A stretch of DNA of 64,000 bases from Spirosoma fluviale. Its GTDB lineage: Bacteria; Bacteroidota; Bacteroidia; Cytophagales; Spirosomataceae. Below are positions 32,274 through 41,246 of the stretch, piece by piece. How positions within the stretch are numbered: the stretch's first letter is position 1; each line of letters begins with the position of its first letter. Both the position numbers and the translations under genes were made by a program. The notes beneath the pieces are model-generated. The model did no database searches. It worked only from the letters and a program-made list of their open reading frames with translations, and had not been told where the DNA came from. The DNA lies in contig NZ_OCNH01000002.1 in assembly GCF_900230225.1 (NCBI RefSeq), positions 745,844-809,843 of the forward strand, in the 5' to 3' direction.

Positions 32274-33600
32274 TGAAAGGAGTGATCCACGCTTTGTGGG
32301 TAAAGGAGTCCTGTTTGTCGGCCAGATTGGTCGCCGGGTTGATCAGGGGTTTTCCCAGACGGCCATTGAGGGCTACGTAGGAGTCTACATAGACGGCCGG
32401 ATGTTGAAAACCACGTTTAGAATAATAATCCCGAAGCAGGTGCGCGTATTGCAACAACATATCGGGTTGGGTAGCCATCATTTTTTCCTGAAGGGGCGTC
32501 AGGAATTCGGTGTTGTTCACGATTGTCCGGTGGCCCAGTTGGTCTTTCACGGTAAACTGGGCGTACCCCGCTTTCTCCATCAGCATAACCCGCCAAGAAA
32601 ACCGATAGCCCTGTTCGGTCCAGAACAACTCACCCGGATACAGGAGGTAGCGAAAGGGAAAGAGAAGTTGAAACACAAAGAAAATCACGAAGGTTACCTG
32701 AATAGCCGAGGTGATTAGTGGCGGGTACGTATATGTCCGCTGGCTGATCAGGAAGGTGGTTGGAATGGACAGCCTCTGGCTGATCGCCCGAAGTAACGCC
32801 AGATGAAATGGAGCTGAAAAGAAAATGAGCGCCGTTACAATCATGATGTACGGAAACATGCCGATGGGAAACAGCCATGCCGTTAATCCGTGAAATACCA
32901 CAACGGCCGCATACGCCCAGGGCCGGGTTTTGCCGTTCCAGAGCAGAAACGGAATGCTTAGATCGTACAAACAGCCGAACCAGCTAAAGACCAGCGGCAC
33001 CCATGGGTAATTGAACAGAAAACCAACCAGCGGCACATCGTTGTGGGCCGGTAACCAAATTCGTAGGGGTAACCCATGCAGGAGCCAGTCGCTGTTGACT
33101 TTAGCCAGACCGGCAAACACGTAGAGAATGGCTACCAGCAGTTTCAGGGAGTCGAGTTGCCAGGCTGGAATCTGACCGGCCCGCAGGTAGGGACGGCGGT
33201 AGGCATCCACTGAAAAGTACGCGTGAGCGGGCAGAAAGATCAGCAGCAGGCAAACCATACTTGTAAAATAGTAATGGTTGAGGTAGGTGCTTTTGTCAAT
33301 CAGCTCGATGTACGTGAAGCTCAGGAACAGGAGCACACTGGCTGCCCGGTAAAATAATCCCACCGCAACAAGTAGGGCCGAGATACCACAAACCGCAAAA
33401 AGAAGGTATGTGTACTGACCCAGTGGCTCCACAAACTCGAAGCCATAAAACGGGAAAAAGAAGCGAGGCTGAATATATAATTCCGCAATCCACCCCTTGC
33501 CCCAGAAACGGACAATGCTCCCGAAGAGCATTAGTCCGAACAAGAGCCTGAAAACGGCCAGCGGTGCCGCCGAAGTGGTTTTACGAAAATAGTGTTGCAT
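32251..33600 (-). CDS. HTTM (horizontally transferred transmembrane) domain protein
   Basis: 449 residues with about 9-11 hydrophobic segments over the first 340 residues and a polar C-terminal 110. It matches the HTTM/vitamin-K-dependent gamma-carboxylase-like family: PLAVFRLLFGLMLFGSIVRF, then IELIDKSTYLNHYYFTSMVC, FAGLAKVNSDWLLHGLPLRI, and a tail reading WRVMLMEKAGYAQFTVKD. Family members are related to gamma-carboxylase but the reaction here is unknown. It is sandwiched between imelysin and the receptor gene (25-bp gap upstream, 23-nt overlap downstream), a recurrent arrangement in Bacteroidota that suggests a role in iron acquisition. Confidence 0.88.
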   Translation of the reverse strand: MQHYFRKTTSAAPLAVFRLLFGLMLFGSIVRFWGKGWIAELYIQPRFFFPFYGFEFVEPLGQYTYLLFAVCGISALLVAVGLFYRAASVLLFLSFTYIELIDKSTYLNHYYFTSMVCLLLIFLPAHAYFSVDAYRRPYLRAGQIPAWQLDSLKLLVAILYVFAGLAKVNSDWLLHGLPLRIWLPAHNDVPLVGFLFNYPWVPLVFSWFGCLYDLSIPFLLWNGKTRPWAYAAVVVFHGLTAWLFPIGMFPYIMIVTALIFFSAPFHLALLRAISQRLSIPTTFLISQRTYTYPPLITSAIQVTFVIFFVFQLLFPFRYLLYPGELFWTEQGYRFSWRVMLMEKAGYAQFTVKDQLGHRTIVNNTEFLTPLQEKMMATQPDMLLQYAHLLRDYYSKRGFQHPAVYVDSYVALNGRLGKPLINPATNLADKQDSFTHKAWITPFNDNIYGF

Positions 33601-33625
33601 AAGTGGGGTAGACAGTAGCCTTTAC

Positions 33626-34786
33626 TTAGTCCCCGTCGTTGTCCGTATACGTAATGGTGATACTCATGGCGGTAGTCATGTCGACCTTGAGCATGCGAAC
33701 GGCCTTTTGCATCTGCGTATAAGCGAGGACAACGGCCGCATTGTTGGTCTTGACTTCATCGGCCAGATTAGGCTTCAGCGCATTGAGCTGCTGGTTTACA
33801 GCCTCGAACTGCTTGTTGATGATGTCGACCAGCGATGTGCCCGTGCTGCTGTCTTTCGCGCCGAGCGAGTTGAGGTATGTTTTCAGACCTGGCCCTTCCT
33901 GACCCGTTTTTACGCTTTTCCCGTTGAAGAAGTCAACGCTGGCCTGATGAGCCGTTTTGGCCAGGGTCAGCGACAGGTCTTTCTTGTAATAGGCTTCAAT
34001 CTTATCGGTAGCTACCGTGCCGTTGGTCATGGCACCCGACGGGATACCCAGCTTTCCGGAACGGATATAGCGTTCATAATTGAGCACATAGCCGTTTACC
34101 AGTTTAGACGTCGAGCAGCCCGCGTTTAAGGCCGTGCAGTTGATGAATGTGTCCCGATAGCCACCCGTTGTCCAGGCAGTGTACACTGTTGTGAACTGCG
34201 TATTCATCTGGCTCGTCAGCCGCTTCAGGTAAGCAATTCGTTTGGCGGCATCGGCGGCTGTTGTGTAGCGGGCAACGATAGCGTCGTCTGTCGTGCCGAG
34301 CCCGTTGATGAGGTAATCCAGCGCTGGAAAGCCCTGTTTTGGGTAGGAGAGCGGTACATCGAACGTTCCCGAACCCGCCGAAATATACTCTTCGATACCG
34401 GTTACGTTGGCCGGGTAGATGTTGAAAAAATTACGAAGTGTGTACTGCTCCGCCGGACCTACATCGAACAGCTCAACTTTCTGCCAGTCGGTATAGGCGT
34501 CTACCCAGGCCTGCCGCAACGCCGTGAGCGATGCGTTGTCCGGTTTTGCTGCAAACGCGTCCGATTTGGCCAGCATTACATCAAACTTCGCTTTAAAATT
34601 CGTGTAGCTGGGTACAATGATATTATCGGCAAGGTTGGTCAGCATGGCTTTCCGGTCGCTGCCTGCCTGATCGGTGGGGGTAGTTGGCGTTGGCGTTGGT
34701 GTGTCCGAACTACTTCCCGAACAAGCCCATAATGCGCTGACAAATGCGCAGATGAATCCGATTTGTTTCCACTTACTGTTTATCAT
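33626..34786 (-). CDS. Imelysin-family lipoprotein (peptidase M75/EfeO-like)
   Basis: 386 residues. A lipobox precedes Cys22 (ALWAC), followed by a flexible Ser/Thr/Pro linker. The imelysin fold (about 50-370, helical) includes VDAYTDWQKVELFDVGPAEQ, the GFPALDYLING version of the family's GxHxxE-region motif (His replaced), and KAVRMLKVDMTTAMS near the end. EfeO/IrpA relatives bind iron at the cell surface or periplasm. It lies second in the cluster, 70 bp after DUF4856, with a hairpin in that gap. Likely a surface iron-binding partner of the downstream receptor. The His loss means metal binding, if any, uses other residues. Confidence 0.92.
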   Translation of the reverse strand: MINSKWKQIGFICAFVSALWACSGSSSDTPTPTPTTPTDQAGSDRKAMLTNLADNIIVPSYTNFKAKFDVMLAKSDAFAAKPDNASLTALRQAWVDAYTDWQKVELFDVGPAEQYTLRNFFNIYPANVTGIEEYISAGSGTFDVPLSYPKQGFPALDYLINGLGTTDDAIVARYTTAADAAKRIAYLKRLTSQMNTQFTTVYTAWTTGGYRDTFINCTALNAGCSTSKLVNGYVLNYERYIRSGKLGIPSGAMTNGTVATDKIEAYYKKDLSLTLAKTAHQASVDFFNGKSVKTGQEGPGLKTYLNSLGAKDSSTGTSLVDIINKQFEAVNQQLNALKPNLADEVKTNNAAVVLAYTQMQKAVRMLKVDMTTAMSITITYTDNDGD

Positions 34787-34801
34787 GAGTTAAAAATGGA
34801 G

Positions 34802-34830
34802 ACAGAGCAGTGTTAGCGACACTGCTCTGT
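34802..34830. terminator. 12-bp hairpin between DUF4856 and imelysin genes
   Basis: The arms 34802-34813 and 34819-34830 (ACAGAGCAGTGT and its complement) are perfect with a 5-nt loop. It lies within an otherwise continuous minus-strand operon, so it may attenuate rather than stop transcription, or be another single REP-like palindrome. Confidence 0.6.
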
Positions 34831-34856
34831 ATTAAGTAAAAGATATAGTTTGTTGT

Positions 34857-36029
34857 CTAGACAGGGATGTTGAACTTTGTTCGGATAGCCGAAGAGGCCG
34901 CATCAATTTTGGCATTCGTCAAACCCCAGAATCCATTGGGTGCGGAGATAAGACCCGTCAGCACAGCGTCCGAAAAGGCAGCATCGGCCTTATTTAGTTT
35001 GGCGTACCGCAGAGAATAAATGAAGCCGAGACCTTCGCCAATGGCGTGGGCTGCAGCGGCTGTGTTGGTTCCGGCGGTTTTCCACTTGCCCAGATAGCCC
35101 AGGGCCGCATTGGCAATAGCCTTTTCCATAGCCAAGTGAATGAAAGAGGCTTGTTCCTTCAGCGTTTTGGTATCGTTATTGACAATAGCCGCCCGACCTT
35201 TCAATAAGGCTGCATGAATTTTCGGGAAGTCTTCTTTATTGTACTCCCACAGGTAAGAGCCGATAAAACTCTCTCCCGATGAGGTAGCCGTTGCTTTACC
35301 ACCGTATACCGGGTTAGCCGTCAGGATGCCATACACTTCATCCCAGTTTTGCTCAAGCTGCGTGTATTTTTTTCCGGTTACCAGCGTCGTATTGTCCAGC
35401 GAAAGATTTTTGTCGCTCAGGAGTACGTTACCGATGTAATCGACCTGAAAAGCGCCAATCAGTCCTTTCTGGATGATCTGTCCCCATTCGATCCCCTGTT
35501 CGTCGACGAGATAAGTACCCAGTTTACCCGCTTTCCCTTCCGATGCGACTGCCGATACGGATTGGCTGGCAGTGGCAATTTTAGGGAAACCGGCTTCGAT
35601 CGTTGCCCGTTCTTTCTCAGCATCCGTGGCCGACAAGGACGAAGCGGTTACGTTACGGAGTTGGATTCCCGAGCTGTTGAGAGCTGTATTGGCCGTACCC
35701 GAAAAGGGGCTGCCGGTGTTTGAGAACATGTTTTTGAGCACGTTGGCATCCAGTGCAGCTCCCGTGCCTACCGCCGTACCGTTGTAGGTATTGATCGCCC
35801 GGAACATGAGCAGGCGGGTCGCACCCGTGGTTAAATCGACTGTTTTTGCCCCATCGTTATCCACGAAGAATGTAGCGTAGGTGGTAGTATCGGTCAGTTT
35901 ACCGTAATCAACCGTTTTACGGAGTTGGGGCGTAACGGTTGTCGGGTTGTCTTGGTCCGTACAGGCCGACAAACTGGCGGCAAAGAACAAGACTGGTACA
36001 ACGTGAGCAAGTAGACGAGGCTTTAACAT
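34857..36029 (-). CDS. DUF4856 lipoprotein
   Basis: 390 residues from the ATG at 36029 (MLKPRLLAHVVPVLFFAASL), lipobox ending SLSAC (Cys23). An ATG at 36062 lies within the promoter -7 element, so it is unlikely to be used. The mature part is largely helical after residue 100. It shows the DUF4856 features LLMFRAINTYNG, EQNWDEVYGILTANPVYGG, ESFIGSYLWEYNKEDFPKIH, AHAIGEGLGFIYSLRY and LTGLISAPNGFWGLTNAKID. Function is unknown, but the gene regularly leads imelysin/HTTM/TonB clusters. It is the first gene of this cluster and the most likely to be directly controlled by the promoter/dyad at 36060-36092. Confidence 0.88.
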   Translation of the reverse strand: MLKPRLLAHVVPVLFFAASLSACTDQDNPTTVTPQLRKTVDYGKLTDTTTYATFFVDNDGAKTVDLTTGATRLLMFRAINTYNGTAVGTGAALDANVLKNMFSNTGSPFSGTANTALNSSGIQLRNVTASSLSATDAEKERATIEAGFPKIATASQSVSAVASEGKAGKLGTYLVDEQGIEWGQIIQKGLIGAFQVDYIGNVLLSDKNLSLDNTTLVTGKKYTQLEQNWDEVYGILTANPVYGGKATATSSGESFIGSYLWEYNKEDFPKIHAALLKGRAAIVNNDTKTLKEQASFIHLAMEKAIANAALGYLGKWKTAGTNTAAAAHAIGEGLGFIYSLRYAKLNKADAAFSDAVLTGLISAPNGFWGLTNAKIDAASSAIRTKFNIPV

Positions 36030-36059
36030 GGATTGGTTAACTAATGGAGAATTCGCCTG

Positions 36060-36092
36060 CAAAGGTATAGAGTATTTAGACTAATTATAATA
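36060..36092 (-). promoter_or_regulatory. Putative promoter with overlapping dyad for the iron-type operon
   Basis: The minus strand has TACCTTTG at 36060-36067, an exact -7 match, placing transcription about 25 nt before the DUF4856 ATG. No TTTG is present at -33. Instead an imperfect AT dyad TATTTAGACTAATTATAATA (36073-36092, 12 of 20 positions symmetric) covers the region just upstream. This is where a repressor such as a Fur-type regulator could bind; the regulator identity is a guess. Confidence 0.5.
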
Positions 36093-36417
36093 TACTATTT
36101 GGAATTATTTAAAATAGGCGATTAACTCACTGAATAAAAGGGTATTATTATATTCTTGTATGGCTTTCGATCTAACAAGGCTTACTGATTAGTATCGTTA
36201 AATAATAGTTAATAAATAGTTCATTCTGTGGTGTTTTAATTGTCATAATATTATATTTGACCTGTTATTCGCCTTTATTTGCTGTTATTAGCAAAGAAAA
36301 GTCACTTTAGTCGGAAAAAATGATTTCTTATCAAGGTGACATTGTATACCGTAATCAGTCGGTGAAGTCTACTCAACGCACGCAACCATCCAACGCTTTA
36401 CTTCAATCTTTTTTGCG
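36093..36417. other. AT-rich intergenic region
   Basis: About 325 bp, strongly AT-rich, between the divergent DUF4856 and CheY-like genes. TATATTTG at 36252-36259 matches the -7 consensus on the plus strand but lies 160 nt before the response regulator start and has no well-spaced -33. No RNA gene or convincing frame is seen. Confidence 0.45.
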
Positions 36418-36846
36418 ATGGCTTTCCATTTGCCTTCGGGTTTGGGCTATGCAGATGCGCCCGCCGTTTGGGTCGTTGATGATGATGAGGACGACCGACT
36501 TTTTATTAGTTCTGCTTTTGAAGATACAGAACGACCCATCAGCGTGATAACACTCACCGATGGCGACCAGTTGTTGCCTGAACTGGCCACTTGTGTGCGG
36601 TTACCTCAATTGATTTTGCTGGATATAAATATGAACCGGCAGAATGGATTCGATACCCTGACGCAACTCCGAAGCACGCCCACATTTGCTCATTTGCCCG
36701 TTGTGATGTTCTCCACCTCGTCGGATAACGTCGATCGTCAGCGAAGTCTGGCGTTGGGAGCTAACCAGTTTATGACCAAACCTGCCAATTATAATCAGCT
36801 GGTTAGTGTGTTGAAAGGGTTGGCCGATACATGGGCAATTGCCTGA
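36418..36846 (+). CDS. Single-domain response regulator (CheY/RcpA-like)
   Basis: 142 residues, receiver domain only. Acidic pocket WVVDDDEDDRLFI (about 18-30), phospho-acceptor Asp69 in LILLDINMNRQNGF, Ser99/Thr100 in VMFSTSSD, and Lys121 in FMTKPANYNQL. The DDDEDD start and the INMNRQNG loop resemble regulators paired with hybrid or phytochrome-like kinases in Bacteroidota. No output domain and no kinase next to it, so it is likely a phosphorelay shuttle. The start at 36418 adds about 15 residues before the domain and is the only in-frame ATG nearby. Confidence 0.9.
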   Translation: MAFHLPSGLGYADAPAVWVVDDDEDDRLFISSAFEDTERPISVITLTDGDQLLPELATCVRLPQLILLDINMNRQNGFDTLTQLRSTPTFAHLPVVMFSTSSDNVDRQRSLALGANQFMTKPANYNQLVSVLKGLADTWAIA

Positions 36847-36916
36847 TTGCTTTTCTATACCCTAACTTTCCCGGCTCGTACTGAACCAACCCGGACCTAT
36901 ATCCGATTCTAAGCGT

Positions 36917-37993
36917 ATGTCTTCATCACTACGTTTAGAATTGCGTACGCACAGCACAGATGACCGTCCGGTATTTGTGTCGGGTAACTTTTGCGACTGG
37001 TACCCCGATCTGGATCGTTTCCGGATGCAGCCTGTAGCACCAGGTCAATATGTGTACGAGTTTCCGGGAGAGGTCGATCTGCCTGACATTCTGGACTATA
37101 AATACACGCGGGGCGGCTGGGACCATGTGGAACTGGGCGCTTCGGGCGAGGGCGTCACTAACCGGCGGGTATCCGCTTCCGAATCGGTAAAGCAGGATTA
37201 TGTGCCCCATTGGCGGTGGTTTGGCATGCCGTTCAACCCGGAGTTGTTGCCAAAAATAGAGCTGCTGGGCGATACCTTCGAGTCTCCTCAACTCGGTGCC
37301 ACCCGCCGGGTGCATGTGCTTCTCCCGCACGATTACGAGACCTCGGGAAAAAACTATCCCGTTCTTTATTTACATGATGGCCAGAATCTGTTTGGCGGTG
37401 GGGCTGGCTTCGGAAGCTGGGAGGTTGATCAGAAAATGGCTTTGCTGGCTGGCCGTAACCACCATGAGGTAATTCTGGTTTCCATCGACCATGCCAACGA
37501 TGAGCGCATTCGGGAGTTCACCTTCAACCGTACTCGCGCTGGTCAGGGGCGGGGCAGATACTACCTTGATTTTATTCTTCGAACCATTAAGCCCCTCGTC
37601 GACAAGCGATTCCGAACTTTGCCCGATGCGGCCCATACGGGCGTTGGTGGCAGTTCGCTGGGTGGTTTGATCAGTATTTATGCGGGACTTCTGCACCCCG
37701 ACGTTTTTGGTCGGCTGATGGTTTTCTCGCCTTCACTCTGGATTTCGCCCAAAATCTATTTCGATGCCATTCGCTTTCAGGCTCCCGTACCTATGAAAAT
37801 TTATGCCTATGGGGGTGAACAGGAGTCAGCATACATGGTGCCCAATATTCAGCGCTTCAATGAAGCACTGGTGCGTCAGAGCTACGGAGGACACTCCATT
37901 GACATTCATGTATCTGTCGACCCCACCGGTACCCACCAGGAAGCGCACTGGAGTCAGGAATTCCCAAAAGCCCTTGAATGGCTGTTTTATTGA
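36917..37993 (+). CDS. Esterase with N-terminal CBM-like domain (CE1/enterochelin-esterase-like)
   Basis: 358 residues, no clear signal peptide. The N-terminus (1-95) resembles a starch-binding/AMPK-type beta-sandwich (VFVSGNFCDWYPDLDRFRM, LDYKYTRGGWDHVELG). The alpha/beta-hydrolase of the putative-esterase (PF00756) type begins near 120: RRVHVLLPHDYETSGKNYPV, LYLHDGQNLFGG, VSIDHANDERI, and the nucleophile Ser in GVGGSSLGGL near 240. The acid/His end is likely THQEAHWSQEF. It could cleave esters on glycans or siderophores. Two genes (this and the aminopeptidase) follow closely on the same strand, 30 bp apart. Confidence 0.85.
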   Translation: MSSSLRLELRTHSTDDRPVFVSGNFCDWYPDLDRFRMQPVAPGQYVYEFPGEVDLPDILDYKYTRGGWDHVELGASGEGVTNRRVSASESVKQDYVPHWRWFGMPFNPELLPKIELLGDTFESPQLGATRRVHVLLPHDYETSGKNYPVLYLHDGQNLFGGGAGFGSWEVDQKMALLAGRNHHEVILVSIDHANDERIREFTFNRTRAGQGRGRYYLDFILRTIKPLVDKRFRTLPDAAHTGVGGSSLGGLISIYAGLLHPDVFGRLMVFSPSLWISPKIYFDAIRFQAPVPMKIYAYGGEQESAYMVPNIQRFNEALVRQSYGGHSIDIHVSVDPTGTHQEAHWSQEFPKALEWLFY

Positions 37994-38023
37994 GTTTCTG
38001 CCCGAAATAACGTATCATTAACT

Positions 38024-39499
38024 ATGAATATCATTTTAACAACACCGTCACCAGCCTCCGGTGATTTGATCATTCCTGTTTTACAGACCAATTCGCTGGC
38101 CGACCAATTGGTGGGATTTGCCCCAACGCTGGGTGTATCTGCTGAGGTGCTGCAACGCGATTTTAAGGCAGATGCCAAAGAAGTGCTGACCGTATACAGC
38201 CAGAATGGCCAAAAGATATACCTGCTGGGGTTGGGAAAAGACCCTCAGGAAATGGATTGGCTGCGAACGTTCCGAAAATTCTTCTTCGATCAGAAAAGCA
38301 AACTTGCAACAACGCTGGCTATCGATCTTACCGCGTTTGACGGGAGCGTTGTCGCCGGTGTGGTGCTGGGCGTTCGTGGGGGCGGGTATGACCTCAAGCT
38401 GTACCAGACCGATAAACCCGAAACGCCCGTCTTCTACACCGACGCCGGGATGTTGACACTCCAGCTGAGCCCCGACCAGCAAGCGGTGGCTCAGGAAGCC
38501 CTGACCCGTGCCGAGGCCATTGCCCAAACCCAGCTTCAGATGCTGGACCTGATGAATGCCCCCGCCAACTACAAAAAACCGCAAACCCTGGCTGACTGGG
38601 CCGTTGCATCCGGCCATCAGTTTGGGTACGGGGTAACGGTGCTCGACAAAGCCGAACTCGAACGGCAAAAGCTGGGTGCGCTGCTGAGCGTGAGCCAGGG
38701 GAGCGATGTGCCGCCAGTGCTGATTATCGCCGAATACAAGCCGGAAGGCATCGAAAATCCCCGAAAAGTGGGCCTCGTGGGTAAGGGCGTTACCTTCGAT
38801 ACGGGCGGGGTGTCCATCAAGACGTCGTCCAATATGCACCTCATGAAAAGCGATATGGGCGGGGCTGCGGCTGTGCTCGGTGCGGTGGAGGTGGCCGCCA
38901 AATTGAAATTGCCCATTCATGTGATCGGCATTGTTCCATCTACGGAAAACTCCACGGACGGCCGCTCTACCAAACCCGGCGATGTGGTGACGGCCTACTC
39001 GGGCAAGACCATCGAAATCATTGATACCGATGCCGAAGGCCGCGTTATTCTGGCCGATGGGCTGGGCTACATGGTGCGCAACTACCAACCCGATGTGCTC
39101 ATTGACCTCGCTACACTGACTGGTAGCGTTATTGCCACGCTGGGGTATCATGCCGCTGGCCTGTTTACGCCCAACGATGCATTAGCCGCCACGCTTACGC
39201 AGGCCGCCAACCAGACGGGTGAACACATCTGGCGATTGCCGGTGTGGGATGCCTATACCGAAGACATAAAATCGGATGTGGCCGATGTTAAAAATTACAG
39301 TGGTAAGCCAGTGGCTGGGGCCATCAGCGCGGCTAAGTTTCTGGAAGTGTTCTCGGAGAAACACCCCGCCTGGGCGCACCTGGACATTGCCGGTATGGCT
39401 TTTGCCGATACGGAATTTGGATCGCAAAAGAACGCGACTGGTTTCGGTATCCGGCTGTTAATCGCCTACTTACAGCTGCTTATCGAAGAAAAGCAGTAA
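38024..39499 (+). CDS. pepA: Leucyl aminopeptidase (M17)
   Basis: 491 residues, normal length for the M17 family. The C-terminal catalytic domain contains the two-metal site and active-site motifs: VGLVGKGVTFDTGGVSIK (catalytic Lys and Asp ligands), MKSDMGGAAAVLGAVE, NSTDGRSTKPGDVV and the signature DTDAEGRVILADGL (family NTDAEGRL, so one change, N to D). The N-terminal macro-like domain is standard. It removes N-terminal residues from cytosolic peptides, using Mn/Zn. The upstream esterase is on the same strand; a shared transcript is possible. I use pepA for M17 membership, not as proof of specificity. Confidence 0.95.
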   Translation: MNIILTTPSPASGDLIIPVLQTNSLADQLVGFAPTLGVSAEVLQRDFKADAKEVLTVYSQNGQKIYLLGLGKDPQEMDWLRTFRKFFFDQKSKLATTLAIDLTAFDGSVVAGVVLGVRGGGYDLKLYQTDKPETPVFYTDAGMLTLQLSPDQQAVAQEALTRAEAIAQTQLQMLDLMNAPANYKKPQTLADWAVASGHQFGYGVTVLDKAELERQKLGALLSVSQGSDVPPVLIIAEYKPEGIENPRKVGLVGKGVTFDTGGVSIKTSSNMHLMKSDMGGAAAVLGAVEVAAKLKLPIHVIGIVPSTENSTDGRSTKPGDVVTAYSGKTIEIIDTDAEGRVILADGLGYMVRNYQPDVLIDLATLTGSVIATLGYHAAGLFTPNDALAATLTQAANQTGEHIWRLPVWDAYTEDIKSDVADVKNYSGKPVAGAISAAKFLEVFSEKHPAWAHLDIAGMAFADTEFGSQKNATGFGIRLLIAYLQLLIEEKQ

Positions 39500-39640
39500 G
39501 AAAATTCGTTGTTTGGCTATTTGGCTGTATCTTTTTTCGCCAAACCCAGTTTATTACTTCGTCTGGCTAGCCTGGATACTAAACCGATGATGTTTTGGTA
39601 AGTCTTATCGGTTTCAAACTAACCCTGAACTATAGACAGT

Positions 39641-40852
39641 ATGAGTCAACTTTCTTTTCTGTGCATTGCCACGTTCTTCAAAGGACAGGATTTCATGAAA
39701 GCCTGTAAAGAGTTGGGAAACACGGTTTACCTGTTAACCGACCAGAAACTTGCCGACGAAGCATGGCCCCGTGAGTCCATCGACGAGTTTTTTTTCCTGC
39801 CATCGCCCAGCAACGCGCCCGACGTGCTGGACCAGATGATTATGGGACTGGCTCATGCAATGCGCTCCCGGCGAATTGACCGGGTAGTAGCCCTGGATGA
39901 CTTCGATGTAGAGAAAGGAGCCCTTATTCGCGAGACCTTCCGAATTGACGGAATGGGGCAGACGACCGCCCGCTATTTCCGGGATAAACTGGCTATGCGA
40001 ACACGGGCTTTTGCCGCCGGGATTCGCGTACCTACCTTCTGCTCGCTCTTTCATGACGAAACGGTCACGGCATTTTTACAGACTACCGAAGCGCCCTGGC
40101 TCATAAAACCCCGCTCGGAAGCGTCGGCTACGGGGATTCGGAAAGTTCACTCACTGGACGAAGCCTGGTCGGCCATTCATTTGCTGGGTGAGAACCGGCA
40201 CAATTACCTGATCGAAGAGTTTAAGCCGGGGAAGGTCTACCACGTCGACTCGCTATCGGTAGATGGCAATGCGGTGTTTACGCGGGTTAGCCAATACCTG
40301 GCAACGCCCATGGAAGTGTCGCACGGGGGCGGGGTTTTCCGAACGGTAACCTTGCCCCTCGATACGCCCGAAACCGATGCGCTCCGGCAGATTAACGATC
40401 AGGTTCTGTCGGCTTTTGGTATGCGGTACAGTGCCTCGCATTCCGAGTACATTCGGGGCGACCACGACGGAGAACTGTATTTTCTGGAAACAGCCTCGCG
40501 CGTGGGTGGCGCTCACATTGCCGAAATGGTAGAGGCTGCTTCGGGCGTGAACCTATGGCGCGAATGGGCCAAACTCGAAACGGCCATTGCCCGTAAAGAA
40601 CATTACGTTCCTCCGGTCGATACCGGTCGCCATTCCGGGTTGATCGTTTCGCTCGCCCGCCAGCAATGGCCCGACCTATCGGTGTTCAGCGATCCGGAAA
40701 TTTTCTGGCGCATCAACCGTGAATACCACGTCGGGCTCATCACCCAATCCGACGACCGGGGCCGTATTCGAACCTTGCTGGACGACTACATGCACCGCAT
40801 CTACGCCGAATTCCACGCATCGGCCCCCCTGCCCGATAAGCCCACGAGTTAA
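39641..40852 (+). CDS. ATP-grasp ligase-like protein
   Basis: 403 residues, cytosolic. An N-terminal Rossmann-like preATP-grasp domain (FLCIATFFKGQDFMKACKEL) is followed by the ATP-grasp fold: RDKLAMRTRAFAAGIRVPTF, the ATP lysine region APWLIKPRSEASATGIRKV, YLIEEFKPGKVYHVDSL, and the metal-binding ELYFLETASRVGGAHIAEMV with Glu and Arg. This is the class of carnosine synthase, biotin carboxylase-like and similar carboxylate-amine ligases. Substrates cannot be assigned. It ends 4 nt into the convergent small secreted protein gene; no biosynthetic partners are adjacent. Confidence 0.88.
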   Translation: MSQLSFLCIATFFKGQDFMKACKELGNTVYLLTDQKLADEAWPRESIDEFFFLPSPSNAPDVLDQMIMGLAHAMRSRRIDRVVALDDFDVEKGALIRETFRIDGMGQTTARYFRDKLAMRTRAFAAGIRVPTFCSLFHDETVTAFLQTTEAPWLIKPRSEASATGIRKVHSLDEAWSAIHLLGENRHNYLIEEFKPGKVYHVDSLSVDGNAVFTRVSQYLATPMEVSHGGGVFRTVTLPLDTPETDALRQINDQVLSAFGMRYSASHSEYIRGDHDGELYFLETASRVGGAHIAEMVEAASGVNLWREWAKLETAIARKEHYVPPVDTGRHSGLIVSLARQQWPDLSVFSDPEIFWRINREYHVGLITQSDDRGRIRTLLDDYMHRIYAEFHASAPLPDKPTS

Positions 40853-41148
40853 AGTGTATCCCGCTTCGCTTTGCCAACGGGTACCGATACGCCAAACGCC
40901 CTTGGATCGCTGGGGGGCAGGGTTTTTCGTTTTTTGTTATCCTGCACCGGGGGGAGCGGGTTGTTAGGTGTCTGGGCAGTCATGCCACCACCCGACAGGG
41001 GTGTATCGACCCCCGGAATAGCTACTTGCTTGGGTGAAGGACTCTGCTGAACGGGTGTTTGCTGTACGGCTTTGGACGTGTCGCTCTGGGCGAAAGCGAC
41101 GGAACTGTAAAAGAGGCCTATAGCCAGAGAAAATAGGAGCGTACGCAT
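40849..41148 (-). CDS. Small secreted Pro/Gln-rich hypothetical protein
   Basis: 99 residues from the ATG at 41148 (MRTLLFSLAIGLFYSSVAFA, a good signal peptide). An ATG at 41217 adds 23 residues that spoil the signal, so I reject it. The mature part is low-complexity and disordered-looking (VQQTPVQQSPSPKQVA, GVDTPLSGGGMTAQTPNNPL, DNKKRKTLPPSDPRAFGVSV). I do not recognise it. The stop overlaps the stop of the convergent ATP-grasp gene by about 4 nt. It could be a periplasmic or surface linker-like peptide. Confidence 0.6.
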   Translation of the reverse strand: MRTLLFSLAIGLFYSSVAFAQSDTSKAVQQTPVQQSPSPKQVAIPGVDTPLSGGGMTAQTPNNPLPPVQDNKKRKTLPPSDPRAFGVSVPVGKAKRDTL

Positions 41149-41246
41149 AGAAAAAGTTCGTTTGTTGAGTAAACAGATGCCGCTTTTGTTAGCGCGCAAT
41201 TGTATCAATATCAACACGCTTTCATGCGTAAGGTTTTGAGTTCTTT

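Noticed and set aside
36320..36547. Short plus-strand frame at the CheY-like gene
   Set aside because: Different frame from the clear receiver domain, and overlaps it; no family features.
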